A DNA stretch of 64,000 nt from NCBI RefSeq assembly GCF_010671595.1, contig NZ_JAABOP010000001.1, positions 1,426,001 through 1,490,000 of the forward strand, in the 5' to 3' direction. The notes beneath the pieces were generated by a model. That model made no database searches. It was not told the origin of the DNA and worked only from the letters and a program-made list of their open reading frames with translations. Positions 33,563-41,972 of the stretch are shown in pieces. The translations under genes and the position numbers were made by a program. Each line of letters begins with the position of its first letter. Positions within the stretch are counted from its first letter, which is position 1. This DNA comes from Muriicola jejuensis (lineage in GTDB: Bacteria > Bacteroidota > Bacteroidia > Flavobacteriales > Flavobacteriaceae).

Positions 33563-34515
33563 GGGAGATTGTTCAGTTGATTTTTATCCGGAAGGGAATC
33601 GATAGCGCCGTACCCCGTAGTGGTAATAGCCCCGGCCTTATTGGCGGTGAGGACCATTTCCATAAGGAGTTCATCATTTTCAAGGAGGTGTGAATGCGAA
33701 GACAGCTCACTGATCTGCTGCAACAAGCAGCCGATAAAGGCATCCCCCGCCCCGGTGGTATCTACCGGTTCCACCGGGATACTGGGGATGGTGCGATGGG
33801 TTTGGTTCGTACTTATCCATGTTCCTTCAGAGCCCAGGGTAATGGCAATGATCCCCGTGCCCATTTCGTGCAGTGCCTTACTCGCCTCTACCAGATCGGA
33901 TTTCCCGGATAACATCCTGGCCTCTTCCAAACTGAATTTGCAGAGGTGTGATTTTTCAATATAGGGCATACACTTTTTTATAAAGAGGTCTTCGGCCCCG
34001 TGCCACAAATCGGCGCGAAAGTTCGGATCGAAACTGATAAAGGCATTCTCCGTGATGGCATCAAACAGGTAATGTCCATAGGTTTTTTCCAACGGGCCTC
34101 CAAGCAGTGCGGTGGCTGCTCCCAGGTGAACCATCTGGTCGCGGAAGTTGTCCTTGACAGAGGAATCATAGGTAAGTTCCCGGTCGGCTCCCCTGGAGAA
34201 TACAAAATCCCGCTCCCCGTTCTCGGCCAGGGAAACAAAAGCAAGTGTAGTAAAGGTATCCGATCTTTGAAGGAGGGAGAGGTCTACATCACAGGCTTCC
34301 AGGGTTTTGATAAGGTACGTTCCAAATGGATCCTCGCCCACGCAGCCTATAAAGGCACTTTTTCCTTCTAATTTGGAGATGGCACAGGCGACGTTGGCAG
34401 GAGCCCCTCCGGCCTTCTTGGTGAAGAGGGAGGCCTTGGTTAGGTCGGCTCCCTGATTTTCCGCTACAAAATCAATGAGAAGCTCACCGATACAATAAAT
34501 CTTTTTGGATAGCAT
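33559..34515 (-). CDS. fructokinase (PfkB family)
   Basis: This 318-residue sugar kinase has IYCIGELLIDFV at the N-terminus, the first PfkB signature KKAGGAPANVACAISKLEG and the second signature DTTGAGDAFIGCLL with the catalytic Asp. GELLIDF and GGAPANVA are typical of bacterial fructokinases. It is translated just ahead of, and overlapping with, amylosucrase, so it would phosphorylate the fructose that enzyme releases. No sucrose transporter or regulator lies next to the pair. Confidence 0.88.
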   Translation of the reverse strand: MLSKKIYCIGELLIDFVAENQGADLTKASLFTKKAGGAPANVACAISKLEGKSAFIGCVGEDPFGTYLIKTLEACDVDLSLLQRSDTFTTLAFVSLAENGERDFVFSRGADRELTYDSSVKDNFRDQMVHLGAATALLGGPLEKTYGHYLFDAITENAFISFDPNFRADLWHGAEDLFIKKCMPYIEKSHLCKFSLEEARMLSGKSDLVEASKALHEMGTGIIAITLGSEGTWISTNQTHRTIPSIPVEPVDTTGAGDAFIGCLLQQISELSSHSHLLENDELLMEMVLTANKAGAITTTGYGAIDSLPDKNQLNNLP

Positions 34516-34674
34516 TTGAAGAACCTGTCAACTTTTATGAGGATCAAGTATAGGAAATAATAAGCGGATTTTAAACTTCCTAAAACATAATCTCATCGGG
34601 GATTGCGCATTCTGTCCAAAATATTTTTCGCCCTGCCATGGGGGCTAACCGCGATAAATTGCGAATTTTGCACC

Positions 34675-35400
34675 ATGAGAACTTTGGTCGTAGGGGACAT
34701 TCACGCAGGGGGCAAGGCCCTTCCACAGGTGCTCGAGAGGGCAGGGATAAGGCAGGACGACCTGCTTATTTTTTTGGGGGATTACGTCGACGGGTGGAGC
34801 GAAGCCGTCGAAACCGTGGAGTACCTCCTGGAATTGCAGCAGAAGTACAGGTGTGTATTCCTCAGGGGAAACCATGACGAACTCTGTTATCGCTGGCTCG
34901 AGACCGGGGAGCACAATCCCCTCTGGCTCGAGAACGGAGGACAGGCCACCATCGATTCCTACGAAAAGGCGGGAAAAGAGATCAAGCAGGCTCATATTTC
35001 GTTTTACAAAGCCCTTCGCAACTATCACCTGGATTCGGCAAACCGACTCTTCCTCCACGCCGGATTTACCAACCTGAAAGGGGTGGAATTCGAATATTTT
35101 ACGAAGACATTCTATTGGGACCGTACCTTATGGGAACTCGCCCTCTCCCTCGATCCTTCCATCCCAAAAGACAGTATTTACTATCCAAAGAGACTTCTCC
35201 ACTACGCTGAGATATTCATAGGGCATACCCCTTTGAGCAAGATCGGCAAGTCTACCCCTCACCGGGCAGCCAACGTGTGGAATATCGATACCGCAGCTGC
35301 CTATAAGGGACCCCTTTCCGTCCTGGATGCCGATACCAAGGAATTCTGGCAAAGTGACCCCGTTTGCTCTTTTTATCCGTGGGAGAAAGGGAGAAACTGA
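34675..35400 (+). CDS. metallophosphoesterase (PPP-type serine/threonine phosphatase-like)
   Basis: This 241-residue protein has the calcineurin-like metal motifs in order: GDIHAGG (Asp8, His10), GDYVDGW and GNHDE, with a later histidine in LFLHAGF and IGHTPLS. This layout is that of small bacterial PPP phosphatases acting on phosphoproteins or diadenosine polyphosphates. The target is not predictable. The ATG at 34675 starts with MRTLVVGDIH, the usual family start. The desaturase gene follows 67 bases later on the same strand. Confidence 0.88.
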   Translation: MRTLVVGDIHAGGKALPQVLERAGIRQDDLLIFLGDYVDGWSEAVETVEYLLELQQKYRCVFLRGNHDELCYRWLETGEHNPLWLENGGQATIDSYEKAGKEIKQAHISFYKALRNYHLDSANRLFLHAGFTNLKGVEFEYFTKTFYWDRTLWELALSLDPSIPKDSIYYPKRLLHYAEIFIGHTPLSKIGKSTPHRAANVWNIDTAAAYKGPLSVLDADTKEFWQSDPVCSFYPWEKGRN

Positions 35401-35467
35401 ATTTTGGCAATTCTTTAGTAAGTGTTCCATCTTATTTTACCGTCCTTTGAAGGAAAAGTATCCCGTG

Positions 35468-36460
35468 ATGATAAAGAATGTTCGATTGGAAGTTATGGAA
35501 ACCTTAGAGCCTGAGATCTCAGGATTTATGGAATCCTATCTGATCCCGCCAGATGAGATCTGGCAGCCTACCGACTTCCTGCCGGATTCCAGATCCGAGG
35601 GATTTTTTGATGCGGTTGAAGAGCTCAGGGAAGAAGCCAAGGAACTCGAATACGACTTCTGGGTCACCCTCGTAGCCGATACGATAACCGAAGAGGCCCT
35701 GCCCACCTATGAATCCTGGCTGATGGATGTAGAGGGGATCAACCAGCACGGAGAGAACAAAAACGGTTGGACCCGTTGGGTGCGCGCCTGGACGGCAGAG
35801 GAGAACAGACACGGCGATGTCCTTAACAAATACCTGTATCTCTCAGGAAGGGTAGATATGAGACAGGTCGAGATTTCCACCCAGCATCTCATCGCCGACG
35901 GTTTTGATATTGGAACGGACCGGGACCCCTATAAAAATTTTATCTATACCACATTTCAGGAACTGGCTACCAACATTTCCCATAAGCGCGTCGGCCAGAT
36001 GGCCAAGAAAAAAGGAAATCTTTTATTGGGTAAGATGTGCAGTATTATCGCCGGAGACGAAATGCGTCATCATTTGGCGTATCGAGAATTCGTAAAGTCT
36101 ATCCTGGAATACGATCCCAACGGGATGGTCCTCGCTTTTGCTGAGATGATGAAAAAGAAGATCGTCATGCCGGCTCATTTCCTGAGGGAGTCCGGAGGAG
36201 CCATAGGGGAGGCTTTCGAAAATTTCTCAATCTGTGCCCAGAGACTCGGGGTCTACACCGCAAACGACTATGTCGAAATCCTGTCCAAACTCAACAATTA
36301 CTGGGATATTGGGTCATTGAGAGGGCTTACTGAAGAAGCGGAGAAAGCCAGGGAATATCTGATGAAACTTCCCGAAAGACTGGAAAGGATCGCTTCGCGC
36401 ATGAGGTTCCCGGACGAGCGTTACAAGTTTGCCTGGGTTCAGGCCAACGGGCTCTTATAA
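35468..36460 (+). CDS. acyl-ACP desaturase (diiron, plant-type)
   Basis: This 330-residue ferritin-like diiron oxygenase should insert a double bond into acyl-ACP. The iron ligands appear as the paired E-x2-H motifs AEENRHGD and GDEMRHHLAY, with glutamates in ITEEALPTYE and TTFQELATN. It is similar in length to stearoyl-ACP 9-desaturases of plants and actinobacteria. There is no signal peptide. ATG at 35468 is preferred, although a GTG one codon upstream is possible. A flavobacterial membrane desaturase would look quite different. Confidence 0.9.
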   Translation: MIKNVRLEVMETLEPEISGFMESYLIPPDEIWQPTDFLPDSRSEGFFDAVEELREEAKELEYDFWVTLVADTITEEALPTYESWLMDVEGINQHGENKNGWTRWVRAWTAEENRHGDVLNKYLYLSGRVDMRQVEISTQHLIADGFDIGTDRDPYKNFIYTTFQELATNISHKRVGQMAKKKGNLLLGKMCSIIAGDEMRHHLAYREFVKSILEYDPNGMVLAFAEMMKKKIVMPAHFLRESGGAIGEAFENFSICAQRLGVYTANDYVEILSKLNNYWDIGSLRGLTEEAEKAREYLMKLPERLERIASRMRFPDERYKFAWVQANGLL

Positions 36461-36489
36461 AGAGCAGCTTCGGGGAAGAATTCTTTCCT

Positions 36490-37014
36490 TTACAACTTAC
36501 CGTGCTTGTGTTCTTTTTGCCATTTGGCGAGTTCCTTCCACTTGCCCTCTGCTGCCATTTTGGCCTGCATTGGCCAGGAGGAGGGGTCGTGCACCTTGTA
36601 GCGGTCTCCTCCGGAATCCAGCACTTCCTGGCATTTGTCTACCGAGGTTTCTGCAAGGTTTCTCCAGGTCTTGATCTCGTAATTGTGGAAGAGGCTCCTG
36701 ATCTTGGGGCCGATCCCTTCAATTAAGGTAAGGTCATTGAGTTTTACCGCCTTGCCCATGATCTTACGGGCTTCGTCGGCATCAAAGCTCTGGTAGTCAT
36801 CGTGGTTAAGTGAAGACCCCGCGGCCAGTTTGTGCTTGCACTTTTCGAGCTCCACCCGGGCCTTTTCCTTTTCCTGCGTAAGCTGCTTTATCTGAGATTT
36901 ATAGTCTACCGTAGGGTTGGCGCCCCTGCCGATGAGGTAACCAAAAAATCCACAAATGAGGCCCACGCTTAAAGGGATAAGCCAGCACCAGATATTCATA
37001 TATTCTAATTCCAT
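36490..37014 (-). CDS. membrane-anchored helix-hairpin-helix protein
   Basis: This 174-residue protein has an N-terminal membrane span (IWCWLIPLSVGLICGFFGYLIG), a coiled coil (~40-65; KSQIKQLTQEKEKARVELEKC) and a C-terminal helix-hairpin-helix region LTLIEGIGPKIRSLFHNYEI resembling DUF4332 or the domain on extended L21-like proteins. The HhH suggests nucleic-acid or protein binding near the membrane. Function unknown. It converges with the desaturase gene across 29 bases. MNIWCW five codons in is an alternative start. Confidence 0.8.
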   Translation of the reverse strand: MELEYMNIWCWLIPLSVGLICGFFGYLIGRGANPTVDYKSQIKQLTQEKEKARVELEKCKHKLAAGSSLNHDDYQSFDADEARKIMGKAVKLNDLTLIEGIGPKIRSLFHNYEIKTWRNLAETSVDKCQEVLDSGGDRYKVHDPSSWPMQAKMAAEGKWKELAKWQKEHKHGKL

Positions 37015-37107
37015 GGGAAGTGTTTTATTTCGTTGTTGTTTTTTGAGATTCGACTAACCTCTGACAAGGAGCTCTTTTGAACTCAATTGTATAAGGGGAT
37101 GACAAAT

Positions 37108-37200
37108 TCATGAACACTGGCCGCAATACATGACAAAGAAGTAGATACCTGCGAGGAGGGTTATGATAAACCCGAGGATATTCGTGGTTTTTCTGGACAT
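37108..37200 (-). CDS. 30-residue membrane peptide
   Basis: An ATG at 37200 opens a 30-codon frame encoding one membrane segment (ILGFIITLLAGIYFFVMY) preceded by a basic N-terminus (MSRKTTN) and ending in CGQCS. The positive-inside charge pattern, the uninterrupted hydrophobic span and the CxxC-like end look like a genuine small membrane protein. It stands alone between the HhH gene and the ALDH terminator, all on the minus strand. It is too short for standard gene callers. No function is known to me. Confidence 0.6.
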   Translation of the reverse strand: MSRKTTNILGFIITLLAGIYFFVMYCGQCS

Positions 37201-37236
37201 ACTTGTAATGGTTAGTGAATTCTTCCTACAAGATAT

Positions 37237-37270
37237 TAAAAAAAGCCATACCCGGGATGCAGGTATGGCT
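37237..37270 (-). terminator. intrinsic terminator of the aldehyde dehydrogenase gene
   Basis: AGCCATACC (37244-37252) pairs with GGTATGGCT (37262-37270). On the minus strand a run of seven U follows, 33 bases after the ALDH stop. Confidence 0.87.
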
Positions 37271-37303
37271 TAGGTTTTATCCTCGGTAAAGGAGTATGCG
37301 ATC

Positions 37304-38857
37304 TTACAGATCGAATTTGATCCCTTGTGCCAGGGGCAGCTCTGTGGTGTAATTGATGGTGTTGGTCTGCCTTCTCATATAGATCTTCCAGGCATCGGAA
37401 CCAGATTCCCGTCCTCCACCGGTTTCCTTCTCCCCTCCGAATGCGCCTCCTATCTCGGCTCCTGAGGTCCCGATATTGACATTGGCGATCCCACAGTCAC
37501 TTCCGGCGGCGGAAAGGAATTTTTCGGCCTCCCTGAGGTCTCCGGTCATAATGGCTGATGAAAGTCCCTGTACCACACCATTCTGAAGGGCAATGGCATT
37601 TTCGACCTCTCCTGAATAGGGGATCAGATAGAGAATGGGGGCGAAGGTCTCATGCTGTACGATCTCAAAGGTGTTCTTGGCCTCTGCTATGGCAGGTTTT
37701 ACATAACACCCGCTCTCGTATCCCTCGCCTTCAAGCACACCGCCTTCCACGAGGATCTTTCCTCCCTGGGCAACCACCTGCTCGAGGGCTTCCTTATACA
37801 TTTTAACCGCATCCCGGTCGATCAGCGGCCCGACGTGGTTGGTTTCATCGAGAGGATTGCCTATCCGCAACTGGCCGTAAGCTGCTATGAGGGCTTCTTT
37901 TACCTTGTCGTAGACGGATTCGTGCACGATCAGCCTTCTGGTGGAAGTGCACCGCTGCCCCGCCGTACCTACGGCCCCGAAAACAGCTCCGATCACGGTC
38001 ATCTTTATATCCGCCTTGGGAGTGACGATGATGGCGTTGTTCCCGCCCAGTTCAAGAAGGGATTTGCCTAACCTGCCGGCCACGGCCTGGGCCACGATCT
38101 TACCCATACGGATAGACCCTGTAGCTGAGACCAGGGGGATGCGCTTATCATGTGTCATGAATTCCCCTACCCTGTAGTCCCCGTTTATCAGGCAGGAAAT
38201 ACCTTCAGGCAGACTGTTTTCTTTCAGGACATCGGCGATGATATGCTGGCAGGCAATTCCGCACAGGGGAGTCTTCTCGGAAGGCTTCCAGACACACACA
38301 TCCCCGCATACCCAAGCGAGTGCTGTGTTCCAGGCCCAAACGGCCACCGGGAAGTTGAAGGCGGAAATGATCCCCACCACTCCAAGAGGGTGGTATTGTT
38401 CATACATTCTGTGACCGGGCCTTTCGGAGTGCATGGTAAGACCGTGCAGCTGGCGGGAGAGTCCCACGGCAAAATCACAGATATCTATCATTTCCTGTAC
38501 TTCCCCAAGACCTTCCTGATAGGATTTGCCCATTTCATAGGATACGAGTTTTCCGAGGGGTTCCTTGAGTTCCCTCAATCGCTGCCCGAACTGGCGGACG
38601 ATCTCCCCTCTTTGGGGTGCGGGCTTCAAACGCCACACTTCAAAGGCTTCAGAGGCCCTCTCCATGATCCTTTCGTAGTCTTCTTTCGTGGTGGATCTGA
38701 CCCGGGCGATCAGTGTACCGTCTACAGGGGAATGAGAATCTATAACCTCCCCCGAGGAAAAGAACTTCGTGCCCGTAGAAGAGCCTTCGTTGAGTTCTTT
38801 TATTCTGAGAGCTTTCAATGTGTTTTGTATTCCGGAATCAACCATTGCAGTTGCCAT
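37304..38857 (-). CDS. amaB: aldehyde dehydrogenase, ALDH7 / alpha-aminoadipic semialdehyde dehydrogenase type
   Basis: This 517-residue NAD-dependent dehydrogenase has the catalytic Cys in TAGQRCTSTRRLIVHE and the general-base Glu in LLELGGNNAI. The phrases ISAFNFPVAVWAWN and NVNIGTSGAEIGGAFGGEKETGGGRESGSDAWK are those of the ALDH7 group, which oxidises alpha-aminoadipic semialdehyde/piperideine-6-carboxylate in lysine degradation. It has its own promoter-like -7 element and a strong terminator, so it is probably monocistronic. The gene symbol is by family resemblance. Confidence 0.85.
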   Translation of the reverse strand: MATAMVDSGIQNTLKALRIKELNEGSSTGTKFFSSGEVIDSHSPVDGTLIARVRSTTKEDYERIMERASEAFEVWRLKPAPQRGEIVRQFGQRLRELKEPLGKLVSYEMGKSYQEGLGEVQEMIDICDFAVGLSRQLHGLTMHSERPGHRMYEQYHPLGVVGIISAFNFPVAVWAWNTALAWVCGDVCVWKPSEKTPLCGIACQHIIADVLKENSLPEGISCLINGDYRVGEFMTHDKRIPLVSATGSIRMGKIVAQAVAGRLGKSLLELGGNNAIIVTPKADIKMTVIGAVFGAVGTAGQRCTSTRRLIVHESVYDKVKEALIAAYGQLRIGNPLDETNHVGPLIDRDAVKMYKEALEQVVAQGGKILVEGGVLEGEGYESGCYVKPAIAEAKNTFEIVQHETFAPILYLIPYSGEVENAIALQNGVVQGLSSAIMTGDLREAEKFLSAAGSDCGIANVNIGTSGAEIGGAFGGEKETGGGRESGSDAWKIYMRRQTNTINYTTELPLAQGIKFDL

Positions 38858-38894
38858 AATTTGAGTGTTTTGAATTGAATAGTTCGTTGTCGTG

Positions 38895-38902
38895 CAAAGC
38901 TA
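38895..38902 (-). promoter_or_regulatory. -7 promoter element of the ALDH gene
   Basis: TAGCTTTG on the minus strand matches TAnnTTTG, 37 bases before the ALDH ATG. No good -33 TTG was seen. Confidence 0.45.
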
Positions 38903-38959
38903 CGAATAATTACCCTCTTGGAATGCTACCCGGGATACAGTTCGGGCTGCGTGTACTTC

Positions 38960-39319
38960 CTAAAGGTGCAGAAGGACCAGAGCGATCAGGGCTGGTAACC
39001 CCTGGATGAAGAAGATCTTTTTGGAGGCCGTAACTGCCCCGAATATACCGGCAAGCAGCACACAGCTTAGAAAAAAAATGGAGATGTAAATCTTCCACAT
39101 GTGATCCTCAATAAAAAAGGTCCAGATCAACCCTGCTGAAAGAAAACCATTGTATAGCCCCTGGTTGGCCGCAAGGACCTTTGTGGGTTCAAAGAGTTCC
39201 CGGGGGAATCCTCTAAAGACCTTCGGCCCTTTGCTGGTCCAGGCAAACATTTCGAGCCACAGGAAGTAGAGGTGCATGAATGCGATAAGTCCGATCAAAA
39301 TTTCTATGGCTACCCTCAT
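38960..39319 (-). CDS. DUF1304 membrane protein
   Basis: This 119-residue protein has four hydrophobic segments. It shows the DUF1304 features: an early HLYFLWLEMFAW, then FEPTKVLAANQGLYNGFLSAGL and a final GLPALIALVL. The family has no known activity. It starts 9 bases after the 3-hydroxyanthranilate dioxygenase gene and is probably co-transcribed with it. Confidence 0.88.
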   Translation of the reverse strand: MRVAIEILIGLIAFMHLYFLWLEMFAWTSKGPKVFRGFPRELFEPTKVLAANQGLYNGFLSAGLIWTFFIEDHMWKIYISIFFLSCVLLAGIFGAVTASKKIFFIQGLPALIALVLLHL

Positions 39320-39328
39320 AATACGATG

Positions 39329-39874
39329 TTATTCCTGATCGTTCGCGACAAACCTCGGATCTGATTCCATCACATGCCCACATTGGGAACAGGTGCGAAA
39401 ATCCTCAGAGCCGTAGAAACGCTCGAAGTGATGAAGAAAATCCTTTTCAATGTCCTCCAGAGTGAAGTAGGCCTCGTAGAGTTTGTGGTTGCAGTTATCA
39501 CAGAACCAAAGCAAGCCGTCCTTACCTCCGAGGTCTGCCCGTTTGCGTTCAATGACCAGTCCGATTGAACCTTTATGCCGAAACGGCGAATGAGGCACCC
39601 CTGCGGGATGCAGGTACATGTCCCCCGGACCGAGGTTCATCGTTTTTTTCTTTCCGTCTTCCTGTATGTGCACTTCGATGTTGCCTTCCAGCTGGTAGAA
39701 GAGTTCCTCGGTCTCGTTATAATGATAGTCTTTCCTTGCGTTTGGGCCCGCGACGACCATCACAATATAGTCGCCGGCGTCTTTATAGAGGTTCTTATTT
39801 CCAACGGGGGGTTTTAAGGAGTCCCTGTTTTCCTCTATCCACTGGTTGAGGTTAAATGGGGGTCTGATGGACAT
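39329..39874 (-). CDS. nbaC: 3-hydroxyanthranilate 3,4-dioxygenase
   Basis: This 181-residue cupin opens the ring of 3-hydroxyanthranilate in the kynurenine pathway, the route to quinolinate/NAD or to full degradation. Iron ligands His51, Glu57 and His95 and the substrate arginines Arg47 and Arg99 are in place. The bacterial-type C-terminal rubredoxin-like iron site is intact: Cys125/Cys128 (CDNC) and Cys162/Cys165 (CSQC). No other kynurenine-pathway gene is in the window. It is first in a two-gene unit with DUF1304. Confidence 0.93.
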   Translation of the reverse strand: MSIRPPFNLNQWIEENRDSLKPPVGNKNLYKDAGDYIVMVVAGPNARKDYHYNETEELFYQLEGNIEVHIQEDGKKKTMNLGPGDMYLHPAGVPHSPFRHKGSIGLVIERKRADLGGKDGLLWFCDNCNHKLYEAYFTLEDIEKDFLHHFERFYGSEDFRTCSQCGHVMESDPRFVANDQE

Positions 39875-39918
39875 ATTTTTAATGTGAGATTAAGAGCAGG
39901 CATTCTGCCGGCTATGCT

Positions 39919-39926
39919 CAAAAATA
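39919..39926 (-). promoter_or_regulatory. -7 promoter element of the dioxygenase gene
   Basis: TATTTTTG on the minus strand is an exact TAnnTTTG match, 44 bases before the dioxygenase ATG. Confidence 0.45.
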
Positions 39927-39950
39927 CGAAAAAGGGACTCAAATGTAGGG

Positions 39951-40427
39951 TTACTTGTAGAAGATCTGGGTGTAGAATAGGGTTCCATCCGAACCTCTTT
40001 TCACACTGATGGCAGTGAAGGTGTAATCAGCCTCCATCGTACCCTTGTGATTCGGGCTTTGTAACCATCCCTGAAAGGCGGCAGCGGCGGTTGGGTAATC
40101 CATGGCCACGTTTTCGGCGATCTCCTTGGCATTGGCCTCGGCAGCTATTTTGGAAGCCCGGGCACTGAAATTATCATGGCTGATAGTGCCTTTGGCCACC
40201 ATATAATCAGTATGCTGGTTGGCGTAGTCATAGGCCAGTTCGCTGAACTGTAAAGGTTGCGCACCCAATGACACCCTGTGTTCGTTGACGATATATAGCA
40301 GCTCCTGTTCCACTTCCACCGCATTCAAAGCTACGGGGATAACAGGTTCATCCAGGGATTCCTTAGAACAGGATACCCCAAACAACAGGACTATCGCCCA
40401 GAAAAAAACAGGCAAACTTCTTCTCAT
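39951..40427 (-). CDS. CAP-domain lipoprotein (SCP/PR1-like)
   Basis: This 158-residue lipoprotein has a signal with lipobox LFGVSC. A bacterial CAP domain follows: LLYIVNEHRVSLGAQPLQFSELAYDYANQHTDYMVAKG, SHDNFSARASKIAAEANAKEIAENVA, and WLQSPNHKGTMEADYTF. The paired His and Glu of the CAP cleft are present. The role of bacterial CAP proteins is mostly unknown. A copy of the 16-mer found upstream of small-RNA copy C lies 117 bases upstream of its start. Confidence 0.88.
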   Translation of the reverse strand: MRRSLPVFFWAIVLLFGVSCSKESLDEPVIPVALNAVEVEQELLYIVNEHRVSLGAQPLQFSELAYDYANQHTDYMVAKGTISHDNFSARASKIAAEANAKEIAENVAMDYPTAAAAFQGWLQSPNHKGTMEADYTFTAISVKRGSDGTLFYTQIFYK

Positions 40428-40543
40428 ATAGTGTTCCTCGCAAGCAGGTAGGGAAGAAGTTGGGGGCTTTTCCTCCTTTCGGTAAAAGAAGAGGGTAAGT
40501 ATACTAAAAAGGTTCGAAGTTTGGGTTTATTCGTCCGGAAAAT

Positions 40544-40559
40544 TCGATGAAATGCACAA
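40544..40559 (-). promoter_or_regulatory. isolated copy of the 16-mer TCGATGAAATGCACAA
   Basis: The plus-strand sequence is identical to 2429-2444. It lies in the 190-base gap upstream of the CAP lipoprotein gene, in the same orientation relative to the minus-strand gene. No second repeat at 20 bp is seen here. Confidence 0.35.
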
Positions 40560-40618
40560 ATCGGCTTCCTTGGCAAACCCGAATTATGAAGAGGGAATTG
40601 AATAGAGGTCAGGAGCGT

Positions 40619-41128
40619 TCAATACGATGATTCCTCATCTTCGGTATCTTTCCTGATCACCTTGCTAAAGACCAGGTTCCCAAGATTCCGTATAGGTTCG
40701 TAAAGGGCTGATTCCTCTTTCACATCATCGTTGATGAGCCCCAAATTCTTGTTCACGCTTTCGAAGAATACGAGAAGGGCACCGAGGATGATGGCGACTT
40801 TGAGGGTGCCGAAGACCCCGCCGGCGATCTTGTTGAGCAGGCCAAGCATGGCAATCTCGGCTATCTTGGTGAGCAACCTCGCAGCCAGTATCACCAGGGA
40901 GACAATGATTAAAAAGGTGATGATAAAGGAGGTCAGGCTCATGACCCTCTCATTCCAGTTAAAATGGGAGGCCAGGTAGTTGCCGACGATATACGAAAAA
41001 TGGATTGCCCCATAAAGGCCCGCCACCAGGGCAAGAATGGAGGCGATCTCCACGACGAGGCCATTTTTTACACCTTTGAAGAGGCCGTACAACAACAACA
41101 GGCCCAAAACGATGTCGATAAAATTCAC
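40619..41128 (-). CDS. cvpA: CvpA family membrane protein
   Basis: This 169-residue protein has four membrane segments and the CvpA pattern: FIDIVLGLLLLYGLFKGVKNGLVVEIASI at the N-terminus and a glycine-rich final span (LLNKIAGGVFGTLKVAIILGALL). The tail is acidic. CvpA has been tied to colicin V production and envelope stress. I chose the GTG at 41128 over the ATG at 41158. A perfect -7 element (TATATTTG) lies between them, and the GTG gives the usual family N-terminus. Confidence 0.82.
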   Translation of the reverse strand: MNFIDIVLGLLLLYGLFKGVKNGLVVEIASILALVAGLYGAIHFSYIVGNYLASHFNWNERVMSLTSFIITFLIIVSLVILAARLLTKIAEIAMLGLLNKIAGGVFGTLKVAIILGALLVFFESVNKNLGLINDDVKEESALYEPIRNLGNLVFSKVIRKDTEDEESSY

Positions 41129-41144
41129 TGGTTGGCGGTTTGTA

Positions 41145-41152
41145 CAAATATA
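41145..41152 (-). promoter_or_regulatory. -7 promoter element of cvpA
   Basis: TATATTTG on the minus strand matches TAnnTTTG, 16 bases before the preferred GTG start. It would place the transcript start downstream of the alternative ATG. Confidence 0.45.
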
Positions 41153-41218
41153 GGACATTGATTTGTACCTTTAACCCCGTAAACAAAGGTTGAAGAGCCT
41201 GATAAAATCCGGGATCAC

Positions 41219-41575
41219 ATGGCCAGGGACGAAGTGCTTAAGAATCGATGGGAAGCGTTGGTGGATAAACTATCCTCTCAATTCTCGGACGGGGACCCCC
41301 TTGAACTGGACGCCATCATTTACCTGATCGGGGTACAGGAACTCGGACAGTACCACCGCACTTATAAAAAGGACGAAAAGATCAACCTCATGCATATCGC
41401 CATCTGCAGGCTACTCGAACCTTACGGCTACTACGAATTTGAGTATTTCGATGAGGAGGGATGGCCACATTACAAAACAAAAGAGGCCCTCCCTCCCCTG
41501 AAACCCGGAGAACAATCCGTACTGATGAAAGAGGCCATCGTATCCTATTTTCTCGAGAAAGACTATTTGTCATGA
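41219..41575 (+). CDS. conserved hypothetical protein, 118 residues
   Basis: This soluble, acidic protein is mostly helical by appearance (LDAIIYLIGVQELGQYHRTYKKDEKINLMHIAICRLLEPYGYYEFEYFDEEGWPHY). No family is recognised. It has no signal or membrane segment. Its codon use and the four-base overlap with the next gene (ATGA) support it as real. TACCTTTA upstream (41166-41173) resembles a -7 element. Confidence 0.72.
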   Translation: MARDEVLKNRWEALVDKLSSQFSDGDPLELDAIIYLIGVQELGQYHRTYKKDEKINLMHIAICRLLEPYGYYEFEYFDEEGWPHYKTKEALPPLKPGEQSVLMKEAIVSYFLEKDYLS

Positions 41576-41892
41576 AAGGCTTTACTCCTTATTACGCCGT
41601 CATCTTTACCACCGTGCGGGCTGAAGGTGATCTGGGCTATGCGGAAATGGCAGATAGGATGGAAGCTCTGGCCAGGGTACAACCGGGTTTCCTCGGCTTT
41701 GAAACTGCCAGAAGTGAGATCGGCATAAGCGTGAGCTACTGGAAGAGCCTGGACGACATTGCCCGATGGAAGGAAAACGCCCAGCACCTCGAAGCCCAGC
41801 GAACTGGAAGGGAAAAATGGTACGAACATTACACCCTGAGGATCTGCAGGGTGGAAAGGGAATACGGGTTTAATCGGGACCCTCAGGAATAA
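41572..41892 (+). CDS. antibiotic biosynthesis monooxygenase (ABM) domain protein
   Basis: This 106-residue ferredoxin-like dimeric alpha/beta barrel protein contains YYAVIFTTVRAEGDLGYAEMADRMEALARVQPGFLGFETAR and SYWKSLDDIARWKENAQHLEAQ, which are the ABM/heme-monooxygenase-like signature. Cofactor and substrate are unknown. ATG at 41572 is chosen because it overlaps the preceding stop as ATGA and begins right before the first strand. Confidence 0.85.
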   Translation: MKGFTPYYAVIFTTVRAEGDLGYAEMADRMEALARVQPGFLGFETARSEIGISVSYWKSLDDIARWKENAQHLEAQRTGREKWYEHYTLRICRVEREYGFNRDPQE

Positions 41893-41972
41893 CGTAATCT
41901 TAATCCGGCCGATTTTGTCTTACGGACGTGTACCCTTATTTTCGAGAGGATTAATCCAATGAAATTAATTTT

